Below, one piece after another: positions 1 to 9,174 of a DNA stretch of 64,000 bases (positions are counted from its first letter, which is position 1; each line of letters opens with the position of its first letter). The DNA is taken from NCBI GenBank assembly GCA_029688905.1, contig JARULB010000006.1, positions 124,001 to 188,000 on the forward strand, read 5' to 3'. The position numbers and the translations under genes were made by a program. The stretch is from Balneolales bacterium ANBcel1 (GTDB lineage: Bacteria; Bacteroidota; Rhodothermia; Balneolales; Natronogracilivirgulaceae). The notes beneath the pieces are model-generated. The model searched no databases. It saw only the letters and a list, made by a program, of their open reading frames with translations, and had not been told where the DNA came from.

Positions 1-173
1 GCACAGTCTCCGGGTTCCCGCTGCACGTTCGGACAAGCCGCCAAATCAACCGGCGACACTTGCGTCATCCGTCCGTATTCCGCGGGTGAGCACCGAGAAC
101 CGCACTCCGGGTCCGACGGCATGCAACACCGTGGAACAAAATCCGGCTACCCGGACTTATTCTGAAAAATAAA

Positions 174-1388
174 TTACACCTGGTTCCGGCTTCGCTCGAC
201 TTCAAGCGCTGTCCGGATTCCCATCTCCACGCCGCGCAGTACTGCAAGGCCGCGCAGGCGTCCGATGTAGGAGTATCCCGGCGCGGAATTCATATGCAGG
301 CTTCGGAGGATATTCTGACCGTGATCGGGACGGAACGGGATCCTCAGGTCGGTTCTGCCTTCTTTATGCCGGCGCTCCTGCTCCATAATGATATTATAAA
401 TAACCTTTTCCATCGCCACATCGCCCTTCAGGTGAAGCGCTTCATGGAACGATCGCCCTTTCTCTCTGCGGACATTCCTCAGGTGCAGGAAATTGAACCG
501 GTGGCCAAGCCGCTTCACCATACCCGGAAGGTCGTTGTCCGGCCGCACACCGTAGGATCCGGTGCAGAAAGTGAGGCCGTTACAGGGAGAGTCGTATGCT
601 TCCACAATCGCCCTGGCATCGGCTTCGGTACTGACCACTCTGGGGAGCCCAAACAGGGGAAACGGGGGATCGTCCGGATGAATGGCCATCCGCACGCCGG
701 CCTCTTCGGCTACGGGAGCGATCTCCCGGATAAACGCGTGAAGATTGGCCCGCAGATCGTCTTCGGAGATACCGTCATAGGAATCCAGTATCTCCTGAAA
801 CTCTTCCGGCGTATATCCCTCTTCCGATCCCGGCAGCCCGGCCAGAATGTTTCTGGTGAGCTTTTTTGCTCCCTCATCATCCAGGCTGTTGTAATATGAC
901 TCCGCTTCCGTCAGCAGTTTCCTGTCGTATTCCCGCTCAGCGCCCTTGCGCTTCAGCACAAACAGGTCGAATGCGGCCAGGGCCGTTTCATCAAACCGGA
1001 GGCAGGTGTAACCCATGGACATTTCGTGATCCAGGTCGGTCCGGGTCCAGTCCAGTACCGGCATAAAATTGTAGCACAGCACCGGAATTCCGGCTTTGCC
1101 CATGTTGCGAACCGACTCCTTGTAATGCTCGATATAGGTGCGGTAGTCTCCGGTTCGGCGCTTGATATCCTCATGTACCGGAATACTCTCTACGACCGAC
1201 CATTTCAAACCGGCATCATCGATCATCGCCTTGCGTTTTTCCAGCTCTTCCAGCGTCCAGACCACGCCGGTCGGCCGATGATGCAACGCCGTCACAATAC
1301 CGCTGACGTCCGCTTGCCGTATGGCCTCCAGGGTGATGGTGTCATCCGGCCCAAACCAGCGCCATGTTTTTTCAAACTTCACATTCAT
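174..1388 (-). CDS. uxuA: Mannonate dehydratase UxuA
   Basis: Cytoplasmic enzyme that dehydrates D-mannonate to 2-keto-3-deoxy-D-gluconate, the last shared step of glucuronate and galacturonate breakdown before KDG kinase. The 404-residue product has the usual family length and begins with the family's typical MNVKFEKTWRWFG. It also carries the YNFMPVLDWTRTDL segment and, near the C-terminus, RPDHGQNIL, which holds a likely metal-ligand His. The family is a metal-dependent (Fe/Mn) TIM barrel. It is the last gene visible in a minus-strand run of catabolic genes starting at dctP. KDG kinase and aldolase are not in the window and may lie beyond position 1. The ATG at 1388 gives the expected N-terminus. 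Confidence 0.95.
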   Translation of the reverse strand: MNVKFEKTWRWFGPDDTITLEAIRQADVSGIVTALHHRPTGVVWTLEELEKRKAMIDDAGLKWSVVESIPVHEDIKRRTGDYRTYIEHYKESVRNMGKAGIPVLCYNFMPVLDWTRTDLDHEMSMGYTCLRFDETALAAFDLFVLKRKGAEREYDRKLLTEAESYYNSLDDEGAKKLTRNILAGLPGSEEGYTPEEFQEILDSYDGISEDDLRANLHAFIREIAPVAEEAGVRMAIHPDDPPFPLFGLPRVVSTEADARAIVEAYDSPCNGLTFCTGSYGVRPDNDLPGMVKRLGHRFNFLHLRNVRREKGRSFHEALHLKGDVAMEKVIYNIIMEQERRHKEGRTDLRIPFRPDHGQNILRSLHMNSAPGYSYIGRLRGLAVLRGVEMGIRTALEVERSRNQV

Positions 1389-1457
1389 CGGTGGTATCCT
1401 GTCGTTCTCTGTTCACAAAAATCGCCTCAAATATCGGAAATTATGATACGCCATGCA

Positions 1458-2744
1458 TCATGAATATTCCTGGGGAGAGTACTTGGGGCACTTCTTATCG
1501 GCAAAGAGCGGTTGGAGGCGGGAGTGCCGCTGGATGCCATCCACCAGGGGGATGCTCACCCAGTCGTCGCCGATCAATGGACGCGCATAGCGAATGAAGT
1601 CGTCGGTCACATCATGCCGGTTGTCGGCGATCCACTGCTGCGGGAATTCACGCTCCGAGTTGGCGACCTGATCGAGCGGCACCTTGTCGTACCACACATG
1701 GTAGAGGTCACCCGGCATGCGCAGGATGGTGGACATGAAGCCCGATCCATCCTCTTTTGCGATCATCACCGCCTTCTGTCCCACACGGTACGCCTCTTCG
1801 AGATCGGTTACGGAGGCATAGATCATGTTGTGGCGCTGGTCGGTGCCCGGAACATTGTTACGCGCCGCGCCACGTGCCGGCAGCCCTTTCTCGTTGAGAT
1901 GGTTGACCAGCTTCTGGCCCACCGTGATTTTGCTTGCCGAGAACTGGGTGTGCCCGAAGGAGTCTTTGGTTTCACCGATATCCCCCATCGGGAAGCCCTC
2001 GCTAACGGCCACGATGGAACGCCCGAACCTGCGGACATTGTCGTTGATGGCGTCGGTCATCTCCTCCAGACTGATATTCGACTCCTTCATGAAAATCTGA
2101 AGCGGCATTTCACGATTCGGATCGGCCAGCCGTGCCGCCGCCGGGATAAAACCGATCTTGCGCCCCATAATCTGGATGACCAGCACCGGATCGGCCGGCG
2201 AGGATCCGCGGTTTTCTTCATTGGCGTTCTGAATATTCAGAGCCCAGTACCGCGCGACGCTGCCATACCCGGGGGTGTGATCGATAAGCCGGAACTCCGA
2301 GTCGCCGACATCGTTGTCGATGGTTTTTGGAACACCGACCCCGATGAGATCCAGGCCCCGCTCCTGTCCAAGTTTGGCCACCTTGTTGGCCGTATCCATG
2401 GAGTCGTTTCCGCCGATATAGAAAAAGTATCCGATATCGTGAGCTTTCAATACCTCAATGACGCGGTCAAAGTCCGCTTCCTGGTGTGGCTTAAGCTTGT
2501 AGCGGCAGGTGCCGATGGAGCCGGCGGCCGGGGTGGTTCGCAGCAGTGCGATCTCCTCCTCAGGCTGGCGCGACAGGTCGATGAGCTCCTCCTTCAGCAC
2601 CCCTTCGATGCCATGGTTACCGGCATAGACCGTCCCGAAGGTATCGGGGTAGGCACGGCAGGTTTCCACGATGGCGCGCAGAGAGTTATTTATGACCGGT
2701 GTGGGGCCGCCCGACTGGGCGACCAGTACGTTTCGGGCTTTCAT
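1458..2744 (-). CDS. Phosphofructokinase, PPi-dependent type
   Basis: Phosphofructokinase-family enzyme of 428 residues that interconverts fructose 6-phosphate and fructose 1,6-bisphosphate. The substrate-binding PKTIDND motif (residues 139-145) and the GGNDS motif (111-115) are clear. In this family Gly at the fourth GGDGS position and Gly in PGTIDND go with ATP use, while Asp and Lys go with pyrophosphate. Here Asp114 and Lys140 are present, so PPi dependence is inferred. A strong GGAGG ribosome-binding sequence (minus strand, about 2751-2755) lies just before the ATG and overlaps the stop codon of gnd, so the two genes are probably translationally coupled. A PPi enzyme is reversible and could act in glycolysis or gluconeogenesis during growth on sugar acids. 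Confidence 0.9.
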   Translation of the reverse strand: MKARNVLVAQSGGPTPVINNSLRAIVETCRAYPDTFGTVYAGNHGIEGVLKEELIDLSRQPEEEIALLRTTPAAGSIGTCRYKLKPHQEADFDRVIEVLKAHDIGYFFYIGGNDSMDTANKVAKLGQERGLDLIGVGVPKTIDNDVGDSEFRLIDHTPGYGSVARYWALNIQNANEENRGSSPADPVLVIQIMGRKIGFIPAAARLADPNREMPLQIFMKESNISLEEMTDAINDNVRRFGRSIVAVSEGFPMGDIGETKDSFGHTQFSASKITVGQKLVNHLNEKGLPARGAARNNVPGTDQRHNMIYASVTDLEEAYRVGQKAVMIAKEDGSGFMSTILRMPGDLYHVWYDKVPLDQVANSEREFPQQWIADNRHDVTDDFIRYARPLIGDDWVSIPLVDGIQRHSRLQPLFADKKCPKYSPQEYS

Positions 2745-2753
2745 GACTGCCTC

Positions 2754-4166
2754 CTATATTTTCAACCATTCGGTGTGATAGCTTCCGTCCTTGTCCACAC
2801 GCTCGTAGGTATGGGCACCGAAATAGTCGCGCTGTGCCTGCAGCAGGTTGGCACCCAGACGATCGAGCCGGTAGGAGTCGAAGTAGCTCAACGCCGAACT
2901 GAAGGCCGGGATGGGGATGCCGATCCGGGAGGCGGTGGCCACCACTTCGCGCCAGGCGTCCTGTGATTTGTGGATGGATTCCTTGAAATAGGGATCCAGC
3001 AGCAGGTTCTTCAGGTCCGGATTTTTGTCGTAGGCATCCTTGATGTGCTGCAGGAAATGGGCACGGATGATGCAGCCACCCCGCCAGATCATGGCGATCC
3101 CCCCGAAGTTGAGGTCCCAGCCGTATTCATCGCTGGCGGCCTGCATCAGGCCGAAACCCTGGGCATATGAGCAAATTTTGGAGGCATAGAGGGCATCGCG
3201 GATGGCGTTCTTGAATGCTTCGGGGTCGCCGTCAAACGATATTTTGGGTCCCTGGAGGATACCCGATGCCGCCACACGCTCATCCTTCAGGGAGGATATG
3301 ATGCGCGCGAATACGGCTTCGGCGATGGTAGGCACCGATACGCCGAGATCGAGTCCGGCACGCACCGTCCACTTGCCGGTCCCTTTCTGCCCGGCCTTGT
3401 CCAGAATCACATCGACCATGGGTTTACCGGTATCGGGATCGGTCTTGCCCAGGATATCGGCGGTGATCTCTATGAGGTATGAGTCCAGGTCGCCGGAATT
3501 CCATTCGTTAAAAGTCTGATGGAGCTGCTCTGCATCCATCCCGAGTACATGTTTGAGCAGCATATAGGCCTCGGTGATTAGCTGCATGTCTCCGTATTCG
3601 ATGCCGTTATGGACCATTTTCACGAAATGTCCGGCGCCACCCTGACCAATATGTGTCGAGCAGGCGTCCCCATCCACCTGTGCCGAAATGCGCGTAAATA
3701 TCGGCTCCACCAGTTCGTAGGCTTCTTTCTTTCCGCCCGGCATGATGGATGGGCCCTTCAGCGCGCCTTCCTCACCGCCGCTCACGCCTGTGCCGATATA
3801 CAGAAACCCTTTGGCTTCCAGTTCCTTCGACCGTCGCTCGGTATCCTGGTAATCGGAGTTTCCGCCATCGATGATCAGATCGCCCTTGTCCAGATACGGC
3901 AGCAGCGACTCGATGGTCTTATCGACCGGCGCACCGGCTTTCACCATCAGCATCACTTTGCGAGGTTTCTCCAGGGCATCGACGAACTCCTTGATCGAGT
4001 AGGTTGGCAGGATATTTTTGCCGGCGGCTTTCTCTTCCGCGAATTTCCGGGTTTTGTCCTCCGTCCGGTTATACACCGCCACGGAAAAGCCTTTGGACTC
4101 CATATTCAACACCAGGTTTTCTCCCATCACCGCCAGTCCGATCAATCCAATATCATATGTTTTCAT
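2754..4166 (-). CDS. gnd: 6-phosphogluconate dehydrogenase, decarboxylating
   Basis: Oxidative pentose-phosphate enzyme that converts 6-phosphogluconate to ribulose 5-phosphate with CO2 and NADPH release. The 470-residue protein is the standard length. It has the Rossmann start [13 protein letters not shown], the YNRT NADP-binding segment, the substrate motif [26 protein letters not shown], and the C-terminal tail [11 protein letters not shown]...HTEW typical of the homodimeric bacterial and eukaryotic type. The gene sits between a LarA-family epimerase and a PPi-type phosphofructokinase inside a hexuronate cluster. That suggests a route from sugar acids into 6-phosphogluconate, although no gluconate kinase is visible. 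Confidence 0.97.
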   Translation of the reverse strand: MKTYDIGLIGLAVMGENLVLNMESKGFSVAVYNRTEDKTRKFAEEKAAGKNILPTYSIKEFVDALEKPRKVMLMVKAGAPVDKTIESLLPYLDKGDLIIDGGNSDYQDTERRSKELEAKGFLYIGTGVSGGEEGALKGPSIMPGGKKEAYELVEPIFTRISAQVDGDACSTHIGQGGAGHFVKMVHNGIEYGDMQLITEAYMLLKHVLGMDAEQLHQTFNEWNSGDLDSYLIEITADILGKTDPDTGKPMVDVILDKAGQKGTGKWTVRAGLDLGVSVPTIAEAVFARIISSLKDERVAASGILQGPKISFDGDPEAFKNAIRDALYASKICSYAQGFGLMQAASDEYGWDLNFGGIAMIWRGGCIIRAHFLQHIKDAYDKNPDLKNLLLDPYFKESIHKSQDAWREVVATASRIGIPIPAFSSALSYFDSYRLDRLGANLLQAQRDYFGAHTYERVDKDGSYHTEWLKI

Positions 4167-4284
4167 AATGTCTCAGTTTTTGGTTGTTTCAATAGTTTGT
4201 TTTGTCAAATGAAATTGTTTTTACAGGCCTGCTTCGCTGTCCGCGCATGGTCTCCGGCTGCGTCATGAGTACCGGATCATCGCG

Positions 4285-5523
4285 TTACTCTTTCAGCCGG
4301 TACAATATTTCTCCCGCCTTTTCCACGAGCAGCACACCTTCGTCTTCCCTGTTTCTCCACTGTTCGATGTCAATAGTGGCGGGATCCATATACCCGAGGT
4401 TGATTTTCTCGCACCTCTCCGGACCGATCTGCGATGCCAGCACCACATTCACATTGGGGGTCTCAATACCGTTTTCATAGGTCCCGCTGCCTTTCACATG
4501 GGTGGAGTGGGCCAGAATACCGCGTGGAATGTGGCTGAAGCGATCCATCTGCTTCATGAAATAATCCCTGACATGGTACCCGATTTCATCGATAAGCTTT
4601 CCGTGTGTGTAGGAAACCTCGGTGATATGCGGGGCATAAATGATTAAACGCCCTCCTTTCGCGATAACCGGCTCGAGCTTGTACATGCACTTCCCTGCGG
4701 TCCAGACATCCTCGTACATGGGCGGGGCCATGGAGAGCACATCGGTATAGGGGGTATCCACAAATCGGATATGTTCCTGGGCGGAAAGGTCGGCCGCTTT
4801 CTCGTACGACCGCTCCGGAGCGCCCATGAAGATGCCCTTGATTCCGCTTCCCTTGATCACCATGCTGAAACAGGTTCGGGGAAGATCAATCATCGCCGCG
4901 GCCATATCCACCACCTGCCTGACCGGCGTGTAGCGGGTCCCGATGATGTCCCTGTTGGTAATGACCGCCCCCAGCCAGTGGAAAAAATTGAGGATCTCGG
5001 GTCCGGATATACCGGGAAAGAAGTACTTGTTGCCGCCCGAAAAACCGACCACCTCATGCGGGAAGGTTGGAGCCAGTATCAGCAGATAGTCGTATTCGTA
5101 GATCAGCTTGTTGATTTTGACCACTACGTCCTCGCCGAACAGGCCGCCGGAAACCTCCTCTATTTGCGCTTTGGTGATGACGCCGATTTGCCGGAGCTGG
5201 TCGGGATTGTCCCAATGGTGGTTGTGCACCTTGTAGGACGGGACACCCTTTGCCTTGCGTCCCAGCATGTTGTCGATGGCTTCCTCCGACATGGGCTGAT
5301 GGGTACCCAAAGCCACCAGATATTCCAGTGCGGCGACCCGGTTACCGATATTCTCATGGAGCAGCCGGTAGAGCGTCGCCAGCGGAGCGGTTCGGGTGCT
5401 GTCCGGAATAATCACCAGTACCCGTTTGCCGTCAACCGGTACCTCGGCAAGGGCATCGGCAAAAAAGCTGCCCAGTTCGGCATCAGTAAGGTTTTCAGCG
5501 GAGCTGATCTTCTCTTTTACCAT
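4285..5523 (-). CDS. LarA-family nickel-pincer racemase/epimerase (possible gluconate/mannonate 2-epimerase)
   Basis: Member of the lactate-racemase LarA (DUF2088) family, 412 residues. The N-terminal PDSTRTAP motif, NHHWDNP (101-107), PHEVVGFSGGNK (155-166) and a following His at 182 are visible. His156, Lys166 and His182 keep the 10- and 16-residue spacing of LarA His174, Lys184 and His200, which hold and bind the nickel pincer cofactor; His102 or 103 matches the region of LarA His108. The catalytic set therefore looks intact. Characterised LarA homologues include racemases and a D-gluconate 2-epimerase, which would link gluconate to mannonate. That substrate would fit the neighbours uxuA and gnd but is inference. 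The cofactor genes larB, larC and larE are not in the window. Confidence 0.85.
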   Translation of the reverse strand: MVKEKISSAENLTDAELGSFFADALAEVPVDGKRVLVIIPDSTRTAPLATLYRLLHENIGNRVAALEYLVALGTHQPMSEEAIDNMLGRKAKGVPSYKVHNHHWDNPDQLRQIGVITKAQIEEVSGGLFGEDVVVKINKLIYEYDYLLILAPTFPHEVVGFSGGNKYFFPGISGPEILNFFHWLGAVITNRDIIGTRYTPVRQVVDMAAAMIDLPRTCFSMVIKGSGIKGIFMGAPERSYEKAADLSAQEHIRFVDTPYTDVLSMAPPMYEDVWTAGKCMYKLEPVIAKGGRLIIYAPHITEVSYTHGKLIDEIGYHVRDYFMKQMDRFSHIPRGILAHSTHVKGSGTYENGIETPNVNVVLASQIGPERCEKINLGYMDPATIDIEQWRNREDEGVLLVEKAGEILYRLKE

Positions 5524-5586
5524 TTCATCTTCGTGTTATGAACGTATGTGGCTGTTGATCCGGAGGAACACCGGCCGGACTCATCA

Positions 5587-6480
5587 TCATTTCCAGGGGG
5601 GTGTTTCGGGAAGGCTGGCCAGGAACTCTTCAACCAGCTGCTCTTCGTACCCGCCGGCATACGTCTCGTTTATAAAACGGTCGGCCGCTTCGTCATGGAA
5701 CTTCTTCCAGGAGGCGTCCTCACGGCCCGGCATAATCGGGTAAAACAGCGCGTTATTGGCCCGTGCGGCTTTCAGGTCACCGGGTGCGTCGCCAATCATC
5801 AGAATATGGTGCGGTTCGTATTTTCCGGATGCGGCCAGGGCAAGGTGCTCTTTTTTGGCCCCCATCTCCTGCCCGGCGATGACCCGGACAAACGAATCCA
5901 GCGCGTTCTCCGACCACTCCTTCTGGAGGGCTTCGGTCGGTGTGGCCGAAACTACCAGCATGTCCGCGAGGTCATTGAGTTTTTCGAGACTCTCGCGCAC
6001 ATAGGGAAACGGCGGCATGCCGTACACCATCTCGTCGACGGTGCGGTTGACCGCCTCGCTCCACTCAAGTGCGGTCTCCAGCTCTTCGTTGCTGCCGGTT
6101 TCAGCGATGTACTCCTTGAAGGATTGATTGCTCAGCGGCCGGCCCGAGTCGATAAACTTCCGAACCTCCGGCGCTTCGGGAATAGCCACCCCGCGTTTCT
6201 TCACATCCTCCCGATCACGGAGCAGATCGAAACCCATTACCAGGGCCGGGAACCGGTTGATACCACGCCATTTGGAGTAGAGATTGACGAATTCGGCCGC
6301 CTCTCGCGCATATTTGGATACCGCCTGAAGTTTCCAGTACCGGATGTTATTGGGGATGAAACACTCCTTGTGCTTGATCTCCATGGTATCGAAAACACAG
6401 CCGTCGGAATCGATACCGATGAAAAACTTTTTTTCGGGTTGAAGGTCGCGAAGGACGGAGTTGGGTGAGGATTGACTCAT
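5587..6480 (-). CDS. HAD-superfamily hydrolase
   Basis: Probable cytoplasmic phosphatase of the haloacid dehalogenase superfamily, 297 residues from the ATG at 6480. An in-frame extension to 6606 runs into the upstream SDR gene and is unlikely. Motif I reads DSDGCVFD (DxDGxxxD with Cys instead of the common Thr), motif II is around VSATP, motif III Lys is near KKEHLAL, and motif IV is MIGDAPGDL. A large insert between motifs I and II (YWKLQAVSKYAREAAEF and onwards) is the likely cap domain. Position in the hexuronate cluster suggests a phosphorylated sugar-acid substrate, but nothing in the sequence identifies it. Confidence 0.85.
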   Translation of the reverse strand: MSQSSPNSVLRDLQPEKKFFIGIDSDGCVFDTMEIKHKECFIPNNIRYWKLQAVSKYAREAAEFVNLYSKWRGINRFPALVMGFDLLRDREDVKKRGVAIPEAPEVRKFIDSGRPLSNQSFKEYIAETGSNEELETALEWSEAVNRTVDEMVYGMPPFPYVRESLEKLNDLADMLVVSATPTEALQKEWSENALDSFVRVIAGQEMGAKKEHLALAASGKYEPHHILMIGDAPGDLKAARANNALFYPIMPGREDASWKKFHDEAADRFINETYAGGYEEQLVEEFLASLPETPPWK

Positions 6481-6521
6481 GTTGAAATAACGGTTAACGG
6501 ATGATAGGTTCACTGTTGAAA

Positions 6522-7346
6522 TCAGACGCCGCTGAAGGCGGAGAAGCCGCCGTCCACCGGTACAACGACGCCATGAACAAATTTGGATGAAGGGGCGACC
6601 AGCCACATTACAGTCGAAACCAGGTCTTCCGGATCTCCGAAACGGCCCGCCGGGGTGTGATCCACGATGGTCTTGCCGCGATCGGTCAGGCTCCCGTCGG
6701 TTTCACTGGTGAGCAAAAACCGGTTTTGATCCGTCAGCAAAAAGCCGGGGGCAACGCCGTTGACCCGGATATCGGTGGAGTAGTTATGCGACATGTGCAC
6801 CGCAAGCCACTGCGTGAAGTTGCTCACCGCAGCTTTGGCCGCGGAGTAGGCCGGGATTTTCGTTAATGGCGTGAACGCATTCATCGACGAAATGTTGATG
6901 ATGTTTCCGCTTTTCTGTTCTGCGAAATAGATTCCGAAGACCTGGCACGCAAGGAAGGTACCCATGAAATTCAGGTCGAATACCCATTTCACCGCATCTT
7001 CGGGGAGATCGAAAAACGGTTTATCCGGACCGGTTGTGGCTGCGGGTTTGTTGCCGCCGGCTCCGTTGATGAGAATGTCCACACGCCCGAAGCGTTCGAC
7101 GGTCTTCTTTGCCGCCGCCTCGATACTCGACTTGTCCAGGACATCGGTCCTGACCGCCAGGGTCTCTATGCCTTCGGCTTCCATTTCGGCGGCCAGGGCA
7201 TCCATGGCCTCTTCCCCAATGTCCAGAAGTGCGATTTTTGCGCCGGCGCGACCGAGCGCCCAGGCCATCGAGGCACACAGTACTCCGGCACCTCCGGTGA
7301 TCGCGGCGACCTGTCCCTGTACATTAAACAACTCTGTATTACTCAT
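6522..7346 (-). CDS. SDR-family D-mannonate oxidoreductase (fructuronate reductase) candidate
   Basis: Short-chain dehydrogenase/reductase of 274 residues. The nucleotide site TGGAGVLCA (residues 18-26), NGAG (94-97), catalytic Ser153/154, Tyr167 and Lys171 (YSAAK), and the C-terminal VDGGF are all present. SDR enzymes replace the classical UxuB in several bacterial hexuronate pathways, reducing fructuronate to D-mannonate with NAD(P)H. The flanking uxaE (which makes fructuronate) and uxuA (which uses mannonate) make that the natural role. The family alone does not prove the substrate; a 2-deoxy-D-gluconate or gluconate 5-dehydrogenase activity is the main alternative. Confidence 0.85.
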   Translation of the reverse strand: MSNTELFNVQGQVAAITGGAGVLCASMAWALGRAGAKIALLDIGEEAMDALAAEMEAEGIETLAVRTDVLDKSSIEAAAKKTVERFGRVDILINGAGGNKPAATTGPDKPFFDLPEDAVKWVFDLNFMGTFLACQVFGIYFAEQKSGNIINISSMNAFTPLTKIPAYSAAKAAVSNFTQWLAVHMSHNYSTDIRVNGVAPGFLLTDQNRFLLTSETDGSLTDRGKTIVDHTPAGRFGDPEDLVSTVMWLVAPSSKFVHGVVVPVDGGFSAFSGV

Positions 7347-7596
7347 TTTCTCCTGTTATTTTTTTCCATGTTCCATCTATTATCGTGTCGCGCCCGGATC
7401 CGATTTCCGAATGCGGCTGTCCGTCACCTGCTGTTTCGGACAATGTCGGGAGCCTATGCCAATGGCCTGCTATCCCCGGCCCTATCGAATCAGGCGCCTT
7501 TCGGAGGCGAACCCGTACAGGCTCAAACCTGCCCATCAACCCGCCTTGCAAACGCGGGTTTTTCAAACATTGGGGGGCCTCCTCATAAGCTAATCA
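7347..7596. other. Intergenic region uxaE-SDR
   Basis: 250-base gap inside the hexuronate cluster. It contains a hairpin whose arms are AACCCGC (7540-7546) and GCGGGTT (7556-7562), followed on the plus strand by a short T run. No gene on the plus strand needs this terminator. On the minus strand the hairpin would sit 3' of uxaE but without a T tail, so it may be an mRNA-processing or stability element. No convincing coding sequence was seen. Confidence 0.4.
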
Positions 7597-9147
7597 TTAT
7601 GCATTTTTTTCGAATGGTGCAATGTGCCTTCGGAAGTGCCGGTACAGACATCCTTCGTACACATCTTCATTACGGGCCATCACCTGCACCATCCGGTCAC
7701 GGAAGCCCGGTGTGCCGTCTTCCCCGCGATGTGTCAGCACGGATCCGAAAGTGACATGAAACACCTGTCTTGCATTATCGTCGTCCAGCAGCTTCGGAAG
7801 TTCCTGATCGCTGTAACTTTCCGGTAAACCCATCTTGCCGGTATCTGCGGAAATATGATACGTTTTACGGTCGGTATCAAAGTGTTCGAGAGAAAACGCC
7901 AGAATTTCGCGGAACAGCTCCGTGTCGGTCATCGCAAGGGCTCGCAGAGCTTCGAGATAACTGGTCCCCGCGGTCTTGACGTGCACCTTCCCAACGTCGA
8001 GGTCACCGATCGCCTCATAGACGCGAAACTTGTCGCTGCCGGAGTGGATGCTCAGTTTGTATCCGCCGTAAGCCCCGGCAATAGCCTGGTGCAGCAGGTA
8101 CTCTTTGCGAAACTCCTCGATATCGCCTTTGTAGTCCACCCCTTTCTCAAAATCTCCACAGAACCGGGGGGCGAGGCTGACCAGCTCCACACCCAGCCGC
8201 TCAAGTTCGGAGGCAACCACCAGGTGCTCTTCCGGGGTAGTGGGATGCGGAGTTTCATCGACCGACAGTTCTACTTCGGTATCATGATCCGGGTACTGAT
8301 CCCGCATGTACCGGAACATCTCATGGGTGTGGATGACCACTTTTCCGTACTTGACCGCCGCACGCAGAATATCGGTTTCGGATGGTTTGAGCACAACATC
8401 GCCGGCAAGGGAGAGCGGCTGACTGGTATACCGTTTCATGAATCGGTCCGGGTCATCCTGCAGCTTGTCCCATGGCAGCTCCAGAAACGCCTTTTTGAGC
8501 CGGGTTTCGTCCATGGACTGGCTCTCGTTGTTCACGTGGTCGCTCGGATCGATGGTGTACATGGTGAAGCCTGCGCTGATCATCCGGTCGATGTCGGCCG
8601 TAGTCTTGAGGTGATCGGCGTCCGACCCGAAACCCTGCCGGTACCCGGTCTCGAACACCGCCCAGGTCGCCGCATCCATCACCTCCTCGGCAGATCTTTC
8701 GGTACGATCGAGTTCGCGGATAGACTGCTGTGCCAGGATCGGCTTGAAGAAGGGCTTGCTGTCCATCAGACACTGGAGATGAGCTGTTCCGGCATTACCG
8801 ATCCGGTCACCGAACCCGAAGGAGTCGGCGTTGCCGATAGTTACCGGTTTAGTAAACGGCACAAAAGCACGCAGGGCTTCGGCGTTTTGATGGTTGGTAC
8901 GGCAGGCCATAAAGCAGACATCGCCGCGCTCAATAATTTCACCGGTAAATCCGGGGGGCAGGTCGTCTCTGTCCGGCGCACCGATGATCAGCCACTTTTC
9001 CACTCCTTTTCTGGCAAGAGTCATCAACACGGGCTCTTCCAGAGTCACTGATGATGGGATGATCATGAATCCGGGCAAAATTGTTTTAATGCGACTCAGA
9101 TAACCGGTGTTCTCTTCGGTTTCGGTATTCACTTCGGGTTTGGACAT
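7597..9147 (-). CDS. uxaE: Tagaturonate epimerase UxaE
   Basis: Matches the tagaturonate 3-epimerase family, first described in the Thermotoga hexuronate pathway, which converts D-tagaturonate to D-fructuronate. Galacturonate breakdown can then enter the glucuronate branch without altronate enzymes. Family landmarks are NADSFGFGDRIGNAGTAH, TGYRQGFGSDADHLKT, FTMYTIDPSDHVN, KLSIHSGSDKF and HVKTAGTSYLEAL. The His and Asp residues there are likely metal and catalytic ligands. The ATG at 9147 gives 516 residues; an in-frame TTG at 9174 would add nine residues and abut the dctM stop, and is less likely. With the SDR and uxuA it forms tagaturonate, fructuronate, mannonate, KDG. UxaC isomerase is not in the window. 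Confidence 0.92.
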   Translation of the reverse strand: MSKPEVNTETEENTGYLSRIKTILPGFMIIPSSVTLEEPVLMTLARKGVEKWLIIGAPDRDDLPPGFTGEIIERGDVCFMACRTNHQNAEALRAFVPFTKPVTIGNADSFGFGDRIGNAGTAHLQCLMDSKPFFKPILAQQSIRELDRTERSAEEVMDAATWAVFETGYRQGFGSDADHLKTTADIDRMISAGFTMYTIDPSDHVNNESQSMDETRLKKAFLELPWDKLQDDPDRFMKRYTSQPLSLAGDVVLKPSETDILRAAVKYGKVVIHTHEMFRYMRDQYPDHDTEVELSVDETPHPTTPEEHLVVASELERLGVELVSLAPRFCGDFEKGVDYKGDIEEFRKEYLLHQAIAGAYGGYKLSIHSGSDKFRVYEAIGDLDVGKVHVKTAGTSYLEALRALAMTDTELFREILAFSLEHFDTDRKTYHISADTGKMGLPESYSDQELPKLLDDDNARQVFHVTFGSVLTHRGEDGTPGFRDRMVQVMARNEDVYEGCLYRHFRRHIAPFEKNA

Positions 9148-9174
9148 AACAGCTTTTCTTTTGTGCTTTATCAA

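Noticed and set aside
1512-2966. 484-codon plus-strand frame opposite the phosphofructokinase gene
   Set aside because: Antisense to a well-supported gene, spans the gene boundary with gnd, and shows no family motif.
7540-7562. Plus-strand terminator-like hairpin in the uxaE-SDR gap
   Set aside because: No plus-strand gene precedes it and the minus-strand version lacks a U tail, so I do not call it a terminator.
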